The notes below the pieces were generated by a model that saw nothing but the letters and a program-made list of their open reading frames with translations, searched no databases and was not told the DNA's origin. This document shows, one piece after another, positions 9,479 through 18,291 of a stretch of 64,000 nucleotides of DNA. Every line of letters starts with the position of its first letter. Position 1 is the first letter of the stretch. The stretch comes from Massilia sp. CF038 (GTDB lineage Bacteria > Pseudomonadota > Gammaproteobacteria > Burkholderiales > Burkholderiaceae_D): contig NZ_FQWU01000002.1 of the NCBI RefSeq assembly GCF_900129765.1, positions 1,240,001-1,304,000 of the forward strand, read 5' to 3'. Position numbers and translations under genes: made by a program.

Positions 9479-9588
9479 CCACCACGTCGCCCTCGCGGAG
9501 GCGGGGGCCTATACCATTTCACCGAATTCTATAAGGTGGCATGGGTCCCCGCCAAGGGGGGCGCCGAGCCCGAGGACGATGTAGTGGT
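9479..9588. repeat. palindromic intergenic element with a disrupted right arm
   Basis: The left arm CGTCGCCCTCGCGGAGGCGG is followed by a right arm split by extra bases (CCCCGCC, then GCCCGAGGACGATGT). The element runs to the stop codon of the minus-strand SDR gene. Confidence 0.75.
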
Positions 9589-10370
9589 CAAATTGCGGTC
9601 AGGCCGCCGTCAACCGCCAGTTGATGGCCAGTCACAAACGAACTCTTGTCCGAGCACAGCCACAAAGCGGCATTGGCGATTTCGGCCGGTTCGCCAAAAC
9701 GCCCGACCGGATGCACATTGCGCAGCTTCTTCTCCCGCTGCGGTTCGCGTTCCAGTGCGCGCGCCATCATCGGGGTGTTGATCACACCCGGGCAGACGCT
9801 GTTGATGCGGATGCCGTTGCGGGCATACTCGGCTGCTGCGGTCTTGGTCATGCCCACCACAGCGTGCTTGCTGGCCGCGTACGCAGGCTGAGTCGGGGCG
9901 CCCACCAGTCCCGCCACCGATGCCGTGTTAACAATGGTGCCGCCCGTTTCCTGCTTGAGCATCTGACGAATCTCGTACTTCATGCACAGGAAGGTACCCT
10001 TGACGTTCACGTTCATAATGCGGTCGAACAAGGCTTCGTCGGTGTCGGCCAGCGGCTGCGATTCTTCCTCGATGCCAGCGTTGTTGAACGCGCAATCCAG
10101 GCGTCCATAATACGCAACAGTTTTGTCGATCAAGGCTTCCACTTCGGCAGCGCGCGTGACATTGCACTGCACAAACAAGGCCTTGCCGCCACCTTCGACG
10201 ATCATCGCCGCGGTTGCGTGACCACCGTCAACCGAGGTATCGGCCACCACCACGCAAGCGCCTGCACGCCCGAACGCCACTGCCGCTGCACGGCCAATGC
10301 CCCCTGCCGCCCCAGTTACGAGCACGACTTTGCCCTCGAACGAGGTATCTCTCTGCTGTTTGATCGCCAC
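9588..10370 (-). CDS. SDR-family oxidoreductase
   Basis: Classical short-chain dehydrogenase/reductase of 260 residues, NAD(P)-dependent, cytoplasmic. The TGAAGGIG cofactor loop is at residues 19-26, NNAG at 96-99, and the catalytic Ser151, Tyr164 and Lys168 are present (YAASK). The C terminus FVTGHQLAVDGGLTAI is typical. An acidic residue after the second strand (VVADTS) favours NAD. The start is GTG at 10370 with GAAAGG upstream; no ATG fits. It is a single gene with a repeat element at its stop codon. Substrate is unknown. Confidence 0.93.
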   Translation of the reverse strand: MAIKQQRDTSFEGKVVLVTGAAGGIGRAAAVAFGRAGACVVVADTSVDGGHATAAMIVEGGGKALFVQCNVTRAAEVEALIDKTVAYYGRLDCAFNNAGIEEESQPLADTDEALFDRIMNVNVKGTFLCMKYEIRQMLKQETGGTIVNTASVAGLVGAPTQPAYAASKHAVVGMTKTAAAEYARNGIRINSVCPGVINTPMMARALEREPQREKKLRNVHPVGRFGEPAEIANAALWLCSDKSSFVTGHQLAVDGGLTAI

Positions 10371-10460
10371 GATGGTACGCCTTTCAGATTGCTAAAACGA
10401 AGCTTTCGCTTCCCTACAGCAACATGGTAGCGTACTTATCGGTAGCTTGCTAGCAAGTAA

Positions 10461-10910
10461 TTACTGACGGGCACGCTTTTCGTGCGATTGTTGGTGAGAA
10501 CTGATCCGCGACAGCTCGCCCATCTCCTCGGCCAGGAACTCAAGCAGGTCGTCGACGCTGACAATACCGGTCAACGCGCCGCCATTGTTGACCACGGGAA
10601 CGCGGCGAATCCCGCGAAAGCGCATGCGCTCGATTGTCTCGTAGACATCATCATCCGCGGTGGCAGTGAGTAAGTCGTCACTCATGATGTCGCCCACCAG
10701 CAGGCTGGCCGGATCGAGGCCCAGGGCGATGACAGATACCACGATGTCGCGGTCGGTGATGATCCCGACCGGCAGCTTTTCGCCATCGCGCTGGTCGACG
10801 ACCACCAGGTCGCCGACGTGATGGCTGCGCATGAGCAAGGCAGCGCCCTGCACTGTTTCGTCACGCGTACAGTAAATGGTCTGTACTGTGCAAATTTCCC
10901 CGACTCGCAT
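10461..10910 (-). CDS. tandem CBS-domain protein
   Basis: 149-residue cytoplasmic protein consisting of two CBS domains, a nucleotide-sensing pair that usually binds AMP, ATP or S-adenosylmethionine. The first domain covers about residues 1-65 (VGIITDRDIVV), the second about 70-130 (RRVPVVNNGGALTGIVSVDDLL). ATG 10910 was chosen over a codon five residues upstream because GGGAGGT lies 6 bases before it. It is a stand-alone gene, so the partner protein is unknown. Confidence 0.9.
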   Translation of the reverse strand: MRVGEICTVQTIYCTRDETVQGAALLMRSHHVGDLVVVDQRDGEKLPVGIITDRDIVVSVIALGLDPASLLVGDIMSDDLLTATADDDVYETIERMRFRGIRRVPVVNNGGALTGIVSVDDLLEFLAEEMGELSRISSHQQSHEKRARQ

Positions 10911-11031
10911 GAGACCTCCCGGCAATTGCCGCTGTGGTTGCGCGCGCGCAGAATGGCGCGCGAAAGGTCTACGCTATCGCGGGCAATCTGCACCGGTCTT
11001 GCGCTTGCTCAAAGCAGTACGGGAACGTGTT

Positions 11032-11376
11032 TTACGGTTTGGACTCGCCAGGAAGCGGCAAGATACAGGCGTCAATGATCTGGAGATCGTTGTCTTTTGC
11101 GAAGTCGCGGACGAAATGGTAGGCCAGCGGTTCGATTTTTTGCAGGTCGTTATTGACCACCACCGCCTTCACACCATTCAGGACGGTTGGGCGCACATAG
11201 GGGGAAAACTGCAGATGGGCATTGCGGCCGCCGGAACCAGCCGGCCTGAAACAGGACATGACGCCGCACAGGCGCTCGGCCCAGTCACTGGGCCGGAACT
11301 GCCTGCCATCGCTGGTGAGGCCAAGAATGAAGAACTCTTCAGCGAGCTTCATCTTGTTTTCAGGTAACTCGGCCAT
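11032..11376 (-). CDS. DUF3579 family protein
   Basis: Small (114-residue) cytoplasmic protein with the family hallmark FRPSDWAERLCGVMS, conserved through beta-proteobacteria and without assigned function. The N terminus EEFFILGLTSDGRQFRPSDW and the middle KAVVVNNDL are typical. It stands downstream of the CobD/CbiB-like gene on the same strand but is separated by two overlapping hairpins and a TATAAT sequence (complement of 11410-11415), so it likely has its own promoter. Confidence 0.88.
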   Translation of the reverse strand: MAELPENKMKLAEEFFILGLTSDGRQFRPSDWAERLCGVMSCFRPAGSGGRNAHLQFSPYVRPTVLNGVKAVVVNNDLQKIEPLAYHFVRDFAKDNDLQIIDACILPLPGESKP

Positions 11377-11430
11377 AGGGCGGCGTGGGAGCTTGGTGGG
11401 AACCTCAGTATTATATCTTATAGAAGACTG

Positions 11431-11461
11431 GGAATGCTGATCGGATGCATTCCTCCGATCA
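11431..11461 (-). promoter_or_regulatory. two mutually exclusive hairpins at the cobD-like stop codon
   Basis: GGAATGC (11431-11437) pairs with GCATTCC (11447-11453), and TGATCGGA (11438-11445) pairs with TCCGATCA (11454-11461). The stems interleave, so only one can form at a time. There is no following T-run. It may be an attenuator-like or processing structure between the CobD/CbiB-like and DUF3579 genes. Confidence 0.4.
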
Positions 11462-12418
11462 ACCCAGCCACGCTGCGCCCGACAGCAGCAGCAACAGCAT
11501 CATCCATAGTAACAGGGCGCGCCAGACCAGGCCGACGGTGCTTTGCAGGGCGCGCGCGTTCGGCTCTTCGCCAGGCATGACTTCGGCTTCACTGTCGGTC
11601 GAGTCGACGGTTGCCGCGTCCGGCGGCAGCACCTTCGAGGCGTTTTCGTTGGGGGTACCCAGACGCACGCCCATGGCACCGCCGCCGGCGGCCAGGATGA
11701 TGCCGCGCGCTTCGTCGCTCCAGCGGTGGGCGAAATTGCGCCAGGCGTAAATGGCATCTTCAAAATTGCCAACCACGGCAAAGGCGACGGCGGTCAGGCG
11801 CACAGGCAGCCAGTCGATCCAGTAAAAAGCGCGCGCGGCAAACTGGCCGAAGGCTTCGTTTTTCATGTGCTCCGGCTCGTTCCAGGCACGCGCCAGGTAT
11901 TCCGAGACGCGGTACATCACCGCACCAGCCGGCCCCAGAGGCATCAGGAACCAGAAGAACACGCCGAACACATTGCGGTGCGTGGTCACGAGCGACTTTT
12001 CCACGGCGATGCGCGCCACTTCCGATACATCCATGCCAACCGTGTCGATGCGGGTCCACTCGGCCAGGAGATTGCGGGCCGCGTGTTCGTCGCCCGCCGA
12101 CAAAGCCAGCTGGATCGACGTGAAGTAATGACTGTAATGGCGGAAGCCCAGCGTCAGGTAGACGATCAGCACGTTCCAGGCAAAGGCGGCAAACAGGCCC
12201 ACATAACTGAACAAAGCCCAGTAGATGACGGCAGTGGGGATCATCAAACCGGCCATCAGCAGCAGCCAGCCCATCCGGCCATTGCTGGCATCGCCTGCGT
12301 TGAACCACGCTTCCATGCGCATGGCCAGGGCCTTGATTTCGGCATAAATCAGATTGTCTGCGCGTAGCGGTTTGAGTTGCTCGATGAGCAGCGCGCAAAG
12401 AATGGAGAGAAATGTCAT
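11459..12418 (-). CDS. CobD/CbiB-family integral membrane protein
   Basis: 319-residue inner-membrane protein related to CobD/CbiB (adenosylcobinamide-phosphate synthase family). In beta-proteobacteria this branch occurs outside cobalamin operons and its function is not settled. Hydrophobic segments include WLLLMAGLMIPTAVIYWALF, VYLTLGFRHYSHYF, FFWFLMPLGPAGAVMY and a C-terminal LLLWMMLLLLLSGAAWLG. AAAGGAC precedes ATG 12418, which is preferred to a TTG one codon upstream. No other cobalamin gene is visible nearby, so true cobamide synthesis should not be assumed. Confidence 0.85.
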   Translation of the reverse strand: MTFLSILCALLIEQLKPLRADNLIYAEIKALAMRMEAWFNAGDASNGRMGWLLLMAGLMIPTAVIYWALFSYVGLFAAFAWNVLIVYLTLGFRHYSHYFTSIQLALSAGDEHAARNLLAEWTRIDTVGMDVSEVARIAVEKSLVTTHRNVFGVFFWFLMPLGPAGAVMYRVSEYLARAWNEPEHMKNEAFGQFAARAFYWIDWLPVRLTAVAFAVVGNFEDAIYAWRNFAHRWSDEARGIILAAGGGAMGVRLGTPNENASKVLPPDAATVDSTDSEAEVMPGEEPNARALQSTVGLVWRALLLWMMLLLLLSGAAWLG

Positions 12419-12520
12419 CAAGAGTCCTTTTGGGTTGTTGCTATACAGCGTCGCCCGCTACGATAGCGCAGAGCAGGGGATGAATCAAACTTATTGGTAA
12501 TTATGTGTAAGAGTGATAAC

Positions 12521-12620
12521 GGCCACTACATCGCCCTCGCGAAGGCGGGGGGCCATATCATGTTGAACAACTTCGGGTACATGGTATGGGCCCCCGCCTC
12601 CGCGAGGGCGATGTGTGGTT
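12521..12620. repeat. palindromic intergenic element, GCCC class
   Basis: The arms ATCGCCCTCGCGAAGGCGGG and CCCGCCTCCGCGAGGGCGAT are complementary. The GTCC/GGAC positions of the 3.8 kb element are changed together to GCCC/GGGC. It ends at the stop codon of the NUDIX gene. Confidence 0.87.
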
Positions 12621-13284
12621 ACGCGCGCAGGAAATGGAACAGGTTGCGCAACATGCCGGCGGTGGCGCCCCAGATGAAAAACCGCTCGTAAGGCATGGCG
12701 TAGAAACTGCGCTTGCCTGCCCCATCGGGCATGTCGAACGACAGGCGCCGATGATTTTCCGCGTTCATCAGGAACGCCAGCGGCACTTCGAAGATTTCGG
12801 CCACTTCGTCGGGATCGGGCGTCAGCGCAAACGGTGGCTTGACCAGGCCCACCACCGGTGTCACGCGGTAACCGGTGCCAGTCACGTAATCGGGCAAGGT
12901 GCCCAGCACTTCCACATGCTGCCGATCGAGGCCGATTTCCTCTTCGGCTTCGCGCAGGGCCGTGTCAACGGACGAGCTGTCGTAATCTTCTGCGCGCCCG
13001 CCCGGAAAGCTGATCTGGCCCGCGTGGTCGGTCAGATGCGCGGTGCGCTGGGTCAGCAGCATCGACAAACCCGCTTCGCGCTCGACCAGCGCAATCAGGA
13101 CCGCAGCAGCGGTAATGCGTTCGCGTTGCATGAAAGCCGCTTCGGCCGGTTCCGCTTCCCATGCCACCGGGTTGGCAAAGCGCGCACGCAACCAGTGGGC
13201 CAGCAGGCGCTCGGCATCGAGCGCGCCCTCGGCGCCTACCGCGTCAACGGGCAGTTTCTCTGGATCGAATGAAATCTTTGACAA
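12619..13284 (-). CDS. NUDIX hydrolase, CoA pyrophosphatase (NudL/YeaB) type
   Basis: Mg-dependent pyrophosphohydrolase of the UPF0035/NudL group, which cleaves CoA and derivatives. The group signature LLTQRTAHLTDHAGQISFPG runs into the Nudix box, whose catalytic helix LREAEEEIGL is intact. TTG 13284 is proposed as the start because AGGACAAG precedes it and the upstream ATG at 13314 lies inside the rplS terminator on the same strand. This gives 221 residues, in the usual size range. It lies directly downstream of the ribosomal operon but beyond its terminator. Confidence 0.9.
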   Translation of the reverse strand: MSKISFDPEKLPVDAVGAEGALDAERLLAHWLRARFANPVAWEAEPAEAAFMQRERITAAAVLIALVEREAGLSMLLTQRTAHLTDHAGQISFPGGRAEDYDSSSVDTALREAEEEIGLDRQHVEVLGTLPDYVTGTGYRVTPVVGLVKPPFALTPDPDEVAEIFEVPLAFLMNAENHRRLSFDMPDGAGKRSFYAMPYERFFIWGATAGMLRNLFHFLRA

Positions 13285-13302
13285 AACACTTGTCCTATAA
13301 AC

Positions 13303-13333
13303 AAAAAAAGGCATCCGGGAAGGGATGCCTTTT
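13303..13333 (-). terminator. terminator of the rpsP-rplS operon
   Basis: AAGGCATCC and GGATGCCTT pair around a short loop and the minus-strand transcript ends in a run of seven Ts. It lies 20 bases after the rplS stop codon. Confidence 0.9.
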
Positions 13334-13353
13334 CAGTAACGCAGCCGCTAAGA

Positions 13354-13740
13354 TTACTTAGGTGCAGCAGCGGAAGCAGCGCGACGGTTTGGCAGTTTCT
13401 CTTTGATACGTGCCGATTTACCCGAACGCTCACGCAGGTAGTACAGCTTGGCGCGGCGAACATCACCACGGCGCTTGACTTCGATCGATGCGATCAGCGG
13501 GGAATACAGCTGGAACGTACGCTCTACGCCTTCGCCGGACGAAATCTTACGAACGATGAAGTTCGAGTTCAGGCCACGGTTGCGACGGGAGATCACCACG
13601 CCTTCGTATGCCTGGGCGCGCTTGCGGGTGCCTTCGACGACGTTGACGTTGACGATAACGGTATCGCCAGGTGCGAAATCAGGAATCGATTTACCCAGAC
13701 GGGCAATTTCTTCTTGCTCAAGTTGTTGAATCAGGTTCAT
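13354..13740 (-). CDS. rplS: 50S ribosomal protein L19
   Basis: 128-residue large-subunit protein located at the 30S-50S interface. Family landmarks are [55 protein letters not shown] and [18 protein letters not shown] 13740 gives the standard N terminus ([11 protein letters not shown]). It is the last gene of the conserved operon rpsP-rimM-trmD-rplS. A short Ala-rich C-terminal tail ([10 protein letters not shown]) is typical of Burkholderiales. Confidence 0.98.
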   Translation of the reverse strand: MNLIQQLEQEEIARLGKSIPDFAPGDTVIVNVNVVEGTRKRAQAYEGVVISRRNRGLNSNFIVRKISSGEGVERTFQLYSPLIASIEVKRRGDVRRAKLYYLRERSGKSARIKEKLPNRRAASAAAPK

Positions 13741-13841
13741 TTTTATAACTCCAATAACCATCGTGCTGGCACTACCTACGCCCAGTAGAGGATGGGGTTT
13801 GACGGCGAGCGACATGCCCGCAGTCGGTTGAAACAACAGGT

Positions 13842-14588
13842 TTACAAACCTGCCAAAAACTTTTCGTCGGCCTTGCTCAGCTGTCCGGCGCTGCGCGCCT
13901 TGAGCAGCAAATCGGGCCGCTTGCGGGCAGTCGCTTCAAGCATCTTCTCGCGCCGCCACTTGACGATCTCTGCGTGGTTGCCGCCCATTAGCACTGGCGG
14001 CACGCCCACACCTTCATAACTGTCCGGCCGCGTGTAATGGGGCGAATCGAGCAAGCCCTTGACGAAACTGTCTTCGACTGCCGAAGCATCGTCGTTCAGC
14101 ACGCCCGGCAATTGCCGCACCACCGCATCCATCAGCGCCATCGCCGGCAATTCACCGCCCGACAGCACGAAATCGCCGAGGCTGATTTCTTCATCGACCA
14201 CCCGGTCCAGCAAACGCTGGTCGACTGCTTCGTAACGGCCGCACAGCAACACCAGACCCGGTTCTTCCTTGAGCTGCATGACCTTCTCATGGGTCAGCGG
14301 CTTGCCTTGCGGGGACATGAACACCACGCGCGGCACTGGCAATTCCAGCATGACCTGACGCTGCTTGGCGGCGCCAATGGCAGCCTCCAGCGGCTTGGCC
14401 AGCATCACCATCCCGGGGCCACCGCCATACGGGCGGTCGTCCACCGTACGGTGATTGTCGCTGGTGAAATCGCGTGGATTCCAGGTCGACAAGCCCCAGC
14501 GCTTTTGCTCGAACGCGCGGCGGGTCACACCCGACTGCGTCAGCGCGGCAAACATCTCTGGAAACAAGCTCACGACGTCAAACTGCAT
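13842..14588 (-). CDS. trmD: tRNA (guanine-N1-)-methyltransferase
   Basis: 248-residue SPOUT-class enzyme that methylates N1 of G37 in tRNAs with G at position 36, preventing +1 frameshifting. [13 protein letters not shown] is the classical N terminus; [13 protein letters not shown] and the knot region [20 protein letters not shown] form the SAM site, and [30 protein letters not shown] is present near the C terminus. It is the third gene of the ribosomal operon, about 26 bases after rimM and 101 bases before rplS. Confidence 0.98.
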   Translation of the reverse strand: MQFDVVSLFPEMFAALTQSGVTRRAFEQKRWGLSTWNPRDFTSDNHRTVDDRPYGGGPGMVMLAKPLEAAIGAAKQRQVMLELPVPRVVFMSPQGKPLTHEKVMQLKEEPGLVLLCGRYEAVDQRLLDRVVDEEISLGDFVLSGGELPAMALMDAVVRQLPGVLNDDASAVEDSFVKGLLDSPHYTRPDSYEGVGVPPVLMGGNHAEIVKWRREKMLEATARKRPDLLLKARSAGQLSKADEKFLAGL

Positions 14589-14614
14589 CGGAACCTCGCT
14601 GCGTGGCGGGGGCC

Positions 14615-15181
14615 TTAATAATCGAGGCCCCAGTCCACCGTTATTTTTTTGCCTGCCTGGTCAACGGTCTTGACGAACTGGTCGACAAACGGGATCAGGC
14701 GCTCAGGCGCCTTGTCTACCGCGGCATCAGGCACAGGAGTGATGCGCAAAATGCTTTGCGCGCCGTTGTGCATCATGTCGGTCACCTGTCCCAAGGCCTC
14801 GCCTTGCAGGTTCACTACGTCCAGCCCGATCAGATCGGACCAGTAAAATTCATCTGCCGGCAACTGGGGAAACTGGCTGCGCGGAATCGACACAGCGGCG
14901 CCCTTGAGCGCCTCCGCAGCATCCCGCCCGAGCGTGTCGACCAGCTGGGCCACGACGTCGCCGCCGTGCATTTTTGCAGTCCGTACCGAAACGGTCCGCA
15001 AGGCCGGTTTATCCAGCCACCAGGTTTTGACGGCCAGCAGCGCATCCGCATCGTCCGAAAACGGGGTGACCCGAATCGAACCGGTGACGCCAAAGGCGCC
15101 GGACACATATCCGACTTGCGTCAGATCGTCGGGGGCTTGCACCCCGGATGCTGCCGGACCGCTCAAACCTGAAACAGACAA
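14615..15181 (-). CDS. rimM: 16S rRNA processing protein RimM
   Basis: Ribosome maturation factor for the 30S head, 188 residues as drawn. The N-terminal RimM domain starts at [22 protein letters not shown] and the PRC-barrel domain contains [13 protein letters not shown] and LRITPV, ending in [26 protein letters not shown]. The chosen start is TTG 15181, immediately after the rpsP stop codon. It has no clear ribosome site, so it is probably reached by coupling; a GTG 14 codons further in (VQAPDDL) is an alternative. Confidence 0.95.
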   Translation of the reverse strand: MSVSGLSGPAASGVQAPDDLTQVGYVSGAFGVTGSIRVTPFSDDADALLAVKTWWLDKPALRTVSVRTAKMHGGDVVAQLVDTLGRDAAEALKGAAVSIPRSQFPQLPADEFYWSDLIGLDVVNLQGEALGQVTDMMHNGAQSILRITPVPDAAVDKAPERLIPFVDQFVKTVDQAGKKITVDWGLDY

Positions 15182-15430
15182 TTAAGCTGCTTTTGGCTGG
15201 CTTGCAACCAGACGTGCAACGGTTGGCGACAGTTGTGCGCCAACGCCTTGCCAGTGAGCCAGACGGTCTGCGGCGATACGCAGGCCAACTTCAGCACCGG
15301 CTGCCATTGGGTTGTAGAAACCAATGCGCTCGATGAAGCGGCCATCGCGGCGATTGCGCGAGTCCGTTGCAACGATGTTGAAGAATGGGCGCTTCTTGGC
15401 GCCTCCACGTGCTAAACGAATAACGACCAT
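15182..15430 (-). CDS. rpsP: 30S ribosomal protein S16
   Basis: 82-residue small-subunit protein. [20 protein letters not shown] and [14 protein letters not shown] are diagnostic. ATG 15430 gives the canonical length. First gene of the rpsP-rimM-trmD-rplS operon; a consensus promoter lies about 40 bases upstream. The rimM start codon follows the stop with no gap. Confidence 0.98.
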   Translation of the reverse strand: MVVIRLARGGAKKRPFFNIVATDSRNRRDGRFIERIGFYNPMAAGAEVGLRIAADRLAHWQGVGAQLSPTVARLVASQPKAA

Positions 15431-15470
15431 AATAATTCCAAAAAGTTGTGCTGGGCGGAAAAAGCCGACA

Positions 15471-15500
15471 ATTATAGCGCGCTCCGCCGCACAGCAGCAA
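15471..15500 (-). promoter_or_regulatory. sigma-70 promoter of the rpsP operon
   Basis: On the minus strand TTGCTG (15500-15495) is followed after 18 bases by a perfect TATAAT (15476-15471), 40 bases before the rpsP start. Spacing and position suit a strong housekeeping promoter. Confidence 0.75.
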
Positions 15501-15676
15501 GCGTTAATGACAACAAGGCGCGCACATCGGGAAGAATCGAGCATTATCGCCTATTTTGGCCGGCAGCGCCAATGCCCCTGCCCTGTCAAAATGGAGAAAA
15601 CTGCGTGAACGCGGCAGTTTTGACCGATACTGGCGCCTTTGCAGCCGCCCCAGACTGCCTTTTACGATCTTTTTTC

Positions 15677-16093
15677 ATGCCTACTTCACACAAAAACAAG
15701 ACCTTCGCCACCTTCCTCGCCTTGCTTGCAGGCGGCCTTGGCGCGCACCGCTTTTACCTGCGTGGCAGTCTCGACAAGATCGGACTGATGCATGTGGCCA
15801 GCGTGCCCATTGCCGGTCTGGTGATCGGTCTGATGCCACAGGCGAACGAATTCTACAAGCTGCTGCCTGTTGCCATCTCGTTTCTGGTGGGTTATCTGGA
15901 GACACTCATCATCGGCCTGATGCCGGATGAGAAATTTGACGCGGCCTTCAATGCCGGCTCCGGCAAGAAGTCCGACACCAGCTGGATCGTCGCCGTGCTG
16001 CTGGTAGCGACCATGCTGGTTGGAACCACCGCCCTGATTCTGACGATGACGCGCTTTGTCGACCTGAGCTACACAGGCGGCGCCTACGGCTGA
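15677..16093 (+). CDS. TM2-domain membrane protein
   Basis: 138-residue inner-membrane protein. HKNKTFATFLALLAGGLGAHRFYLRG is the TM2 signature (two membrane segments with a conserved turn G-x-H-x-F-Y). Further hydrophobic segments are IAGLVIGLM, LLPVAISFLVGYLETLIIGLM and IVAVLLVATMLVGTTALIL. ATG 15677 gives the usual TM2 N terminus but lacks a ribosome site; an in-frame GTG at 15605 has GGAGAA before it and would add 24 residues. Function is unknown. The stop codon lies inside a perfect hairpin. Confidence 0.85.
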   Translation: MPTSHKNKTFATFLALLAGGLGAHRFYLRGSLDKIGLMHVASVPIAGLVIGLMPQANEFYKLLPVAISFLVGYLETLIIGLMPDEKFDAAFNAGSGKKSDTSWIVAVLLVATMLVGTTALILTMTRFVDLSYTGGAYG

Positions 16094-16109
16094 GTCTAAG
16101 GACTCAGCC
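16088..16109. terminator. perfect 9-bp hairpin between convergent genes
   Basis: GGCTGAGTC and GACTCAGCC enclose a TAAG loop. The stem includes the stop codon of the TM2 gene. No T-run follows on either side, so its action as terminator is inferred from its place between convergent genes. Confidence 0.5.
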
Positions 16110-16134
16110 GCAGTACTGCTCTTACTGCATCTAC

Positions 16135-18117
16135 TTAGTGCGCGGCACGGCGGTTTGCCATATCGTCACGCACTTGCTGCTTGCTGGCGGTGCCGGTCAT
16201 GAAGCTGGCCGGACGCACACTGGAACTGCTCAGGGCGGTGGCCGGATTCAGGTTGGCCGCCCAGCTCTTGCCCACTTTCATCTGAATAGGGGCAGGCAGC
16301 AAATCCACTTCGGCAGGATCGATCCACGGAGCGATCTTCTGCAACACCAGCTTGATACGCGGCTTGACACCAGGTGCGCCAATGCGGCCACGCTGGCCCC
16401 AGCCAACGATCAGCGTTTCAGCGGTATCGCCATCCTTGAAGGCGTTGGTGTAAGCCACGTCATACTGGAAGTTGTAGCGATAGCTGACCATGAATTCTTC
16501 GAACAGCATCGCCAGATCTTCGCGCGAACTGTCGGTGCCGTTGATCGAATACGCATAGTCGTCATTGGCAACGTCAGCCTCGAAGAAGGCACCCACTTGC
16601 GCCGCCGTGTAGGCTTTCTCGAAAGGCTCGGCTGGTTTGCCCAAATACAGGATTTGACCGAGACGTTTCATCTGCGGCGACGTCAGCGGATACGCCTTGG
16701 CCAGCGCATCCGATGGTAGCGCCAAGCTATCCAAGCGTGGAATGGCATTCAGATAGATAGGCAAAGCACCATTCAAATTGCGGTCGTTTGGCGAGAAGAA
16801 ATCGTTGGCGTGGGCCAGTTCGTGGTACATCAGACGGCCGAGCACCACTTGTACCTGGGTAATCGGACGCGTATCACGTTCGTAGATCGGATAGCTTTCC
16901 AGCACATAGTCATTGTTCTGCACAATGCGGCCGAGACCGGTGAAATTCAGGCTGTCGCCAAAGCTGGAGCGATAGTCAGGCACCTCGGTCACCACATCGC
17001 GCTGCTCGGGTGTCATCCACAGATTATTGGCATCAAGGTAAATTGCGCCAGTGCCCACCGTGTAGAAACTCGGACGCACATGCGAACCGATCACAATCGC
17101 GGTCACGCCACCCAGCAACTTGCGGAAGTCACCAGCAGGGTCCTGATTTTCCAGGAAGTTCTGGAAGTTCGCGCCCAGGAAATCGTGCGACACAAGCACG
17201 CGGCCCATGATTTGCTCAATGCTGGCGTCCTTGCCGACGCCGGCTTCAGTCGAGAGCAGCGGCAAGGTCGAGACCGGGCACAGATTATGATTCGTACTGC
17301 TGACGAAGTACAGGCTGACATCGTAGGTGCACTTGGCCAGCACGCCGGCGTAGGCACTGGCCTTGCGGTACGGATGCACGCGCGCTGTGTGTTCGAAAAT
17401 ATAGCCGTTCGGCGTCGCCGCCTGGCGGTCAATGCTGACGATCACGTCGTCCGAATCCGTCTTGCCGGTGCTGGTGGTCACCGTGGCACGGAACTTCAGC
17501 GCGACATCGTTCGGCACGTCGGCCAGATCGCGCGATTTGAACATCAGCACGCTCTTATCCGTGGTGTCCATCGTGACCTTCGGGCCGGCCACTTGGGTCC
17601 ATGTAATGTTGGTCACCGTTTCGCCGCTTGCGGCCAGATAAGGCCAGGCACGAATCGAGGTATCCGTCCCCGGACGCACTGAATGGTCGTTGCGCAGCGT
17701 GATGTAGCTCGATGCCGGCGCAGCGTCAATCACGATGTCGGCAGTGGCCGAGGCAGGGCTGCCATTGGCCAGCACAACGTCGGCTTTCAGACGCACAGTG
17801 CCGACCTTGCCTGCGGTTTCGATGGCCACGGTTGGCGTCTCCGCCGCACTCAAGGCCACTTGCGGCCCACTGACCTGCGACCACACCACGCTTTGCAGCG
17901 GCGCGCCGCACGACAACACGGCAGCACCCGCCACTTTGCCGCTGGCGACCGTTGCATCAGAGACAATCTGAATCTGGCTCGAGCAGCTGTCCGGCGGCGT
18001 GAGCACGATATTGGGCGTGGTACCGCCGCTGCCACCACCGCCGCCGCCGCAGGCAGCCAGCGTCATTGCAAGAGTTACGGCCGCCGGCAGGCGGAGGGCC
18101 GGGATTTTAGTTTTCAC
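16135..18117 (-). CDS. large lipoprotein with Ig/PKD-like repeats and an HExxH motif
   Basis: 660-residue lipoprotein. GTG 18117 (AGGAAA upstream) gives a clean lipoprotein signal peptide ending in TLAAC with the lipidated Cys, followed by a Gly/Ser linker. Residues about 50-250 contain two PKD/Ig-like units (VVWSQVSGPQVALS, ITWTQVAGPKVTMD). The C-terminal half holds MYHELAHANDFF, with HExxH at residues 432-436, and a possible third ligand in LFEEFM (Glu540/541) about 105 residues later, which resembles a zincin metallopeptidase. No known peptidase family was recognised. Envelope location is firm; enzymatic activity is a hypothesis. Confidence 0.82.
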   Translation of the reverse strand: MKTKIPALRLPAAVTLAMTLAACGGGGGGSGGTTPNIVLTPPDSCSSQIQIVSDATVASGKVAGAAVLSCGAPLQSVVWSQVSGPQVALSAAETPTVAIETAGKVGTVRLKADVVLANGSPASATADIVIDAAPASSYITLRNDHSVRPGTDTSIRAWPYLAASGETVTNITWTQVAGPKVTMDTTDKSVLMFKSRDLADVPNDVALKFRATVTTSTGKTDSDDVIVSIDRQAATPNGYIFEHTARVHPYRKASAYAGVLAKCTYDVSLYFVSSTNHNLCPVSTLPLLSTEAGVGKDASIEQIMGRVLVSHDFLGANFQNFLENQDPAGDFRKLLGGVTAIVIGSHVRPSFYTVGTGAIYLDANNLWMTPEQRDVVTEVPDYRSSFGDSLNFTGLGRIVQNNDYVLESYPIYERDTRPITQVQVVLGRLMYHELAHANDFFSPNDRNLNGALPIYLNAIPRLDSLALPSDALAKAYPLTSPQMKRLGQILYLGKPAEPFEKAYTAAQVGAFFEADVANDDYAYSINGTDSSREDLAMLFEEFMVSYRYNFQYDVAYTNAFKDGDTAETLIVGWGQRGRIGAPGVKPRIKLVLQKIAPWIDPAEVDLLPAPIQMKVGKSWAANLNPATALSSSSVRPASFMTGTASKQQVRDDMANRRAAH

Positions 18118-18291
18118 GACGTTTCCTGACTGAGAGGGTTGTTCATGTTCGCGTAACGAACTGTGCCACACACCATTATATTTGGCCGCACGAATGTGTG
18201 AGCAGAAGAAACAAAGAATGTTTTCGCCACACCAGCTGGCTTACAATGCTTTTGCTTAACCCGTAACAATACACTATTCAGGAGAACAACA

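Noticed and set aside
13284-13314. ATG 13314 as start of the NUDIX gene
   Set aside because: It lies within the terminator of the rplS operon on the same strand; TTG 13284 has a ribosome site and gives the usual length.
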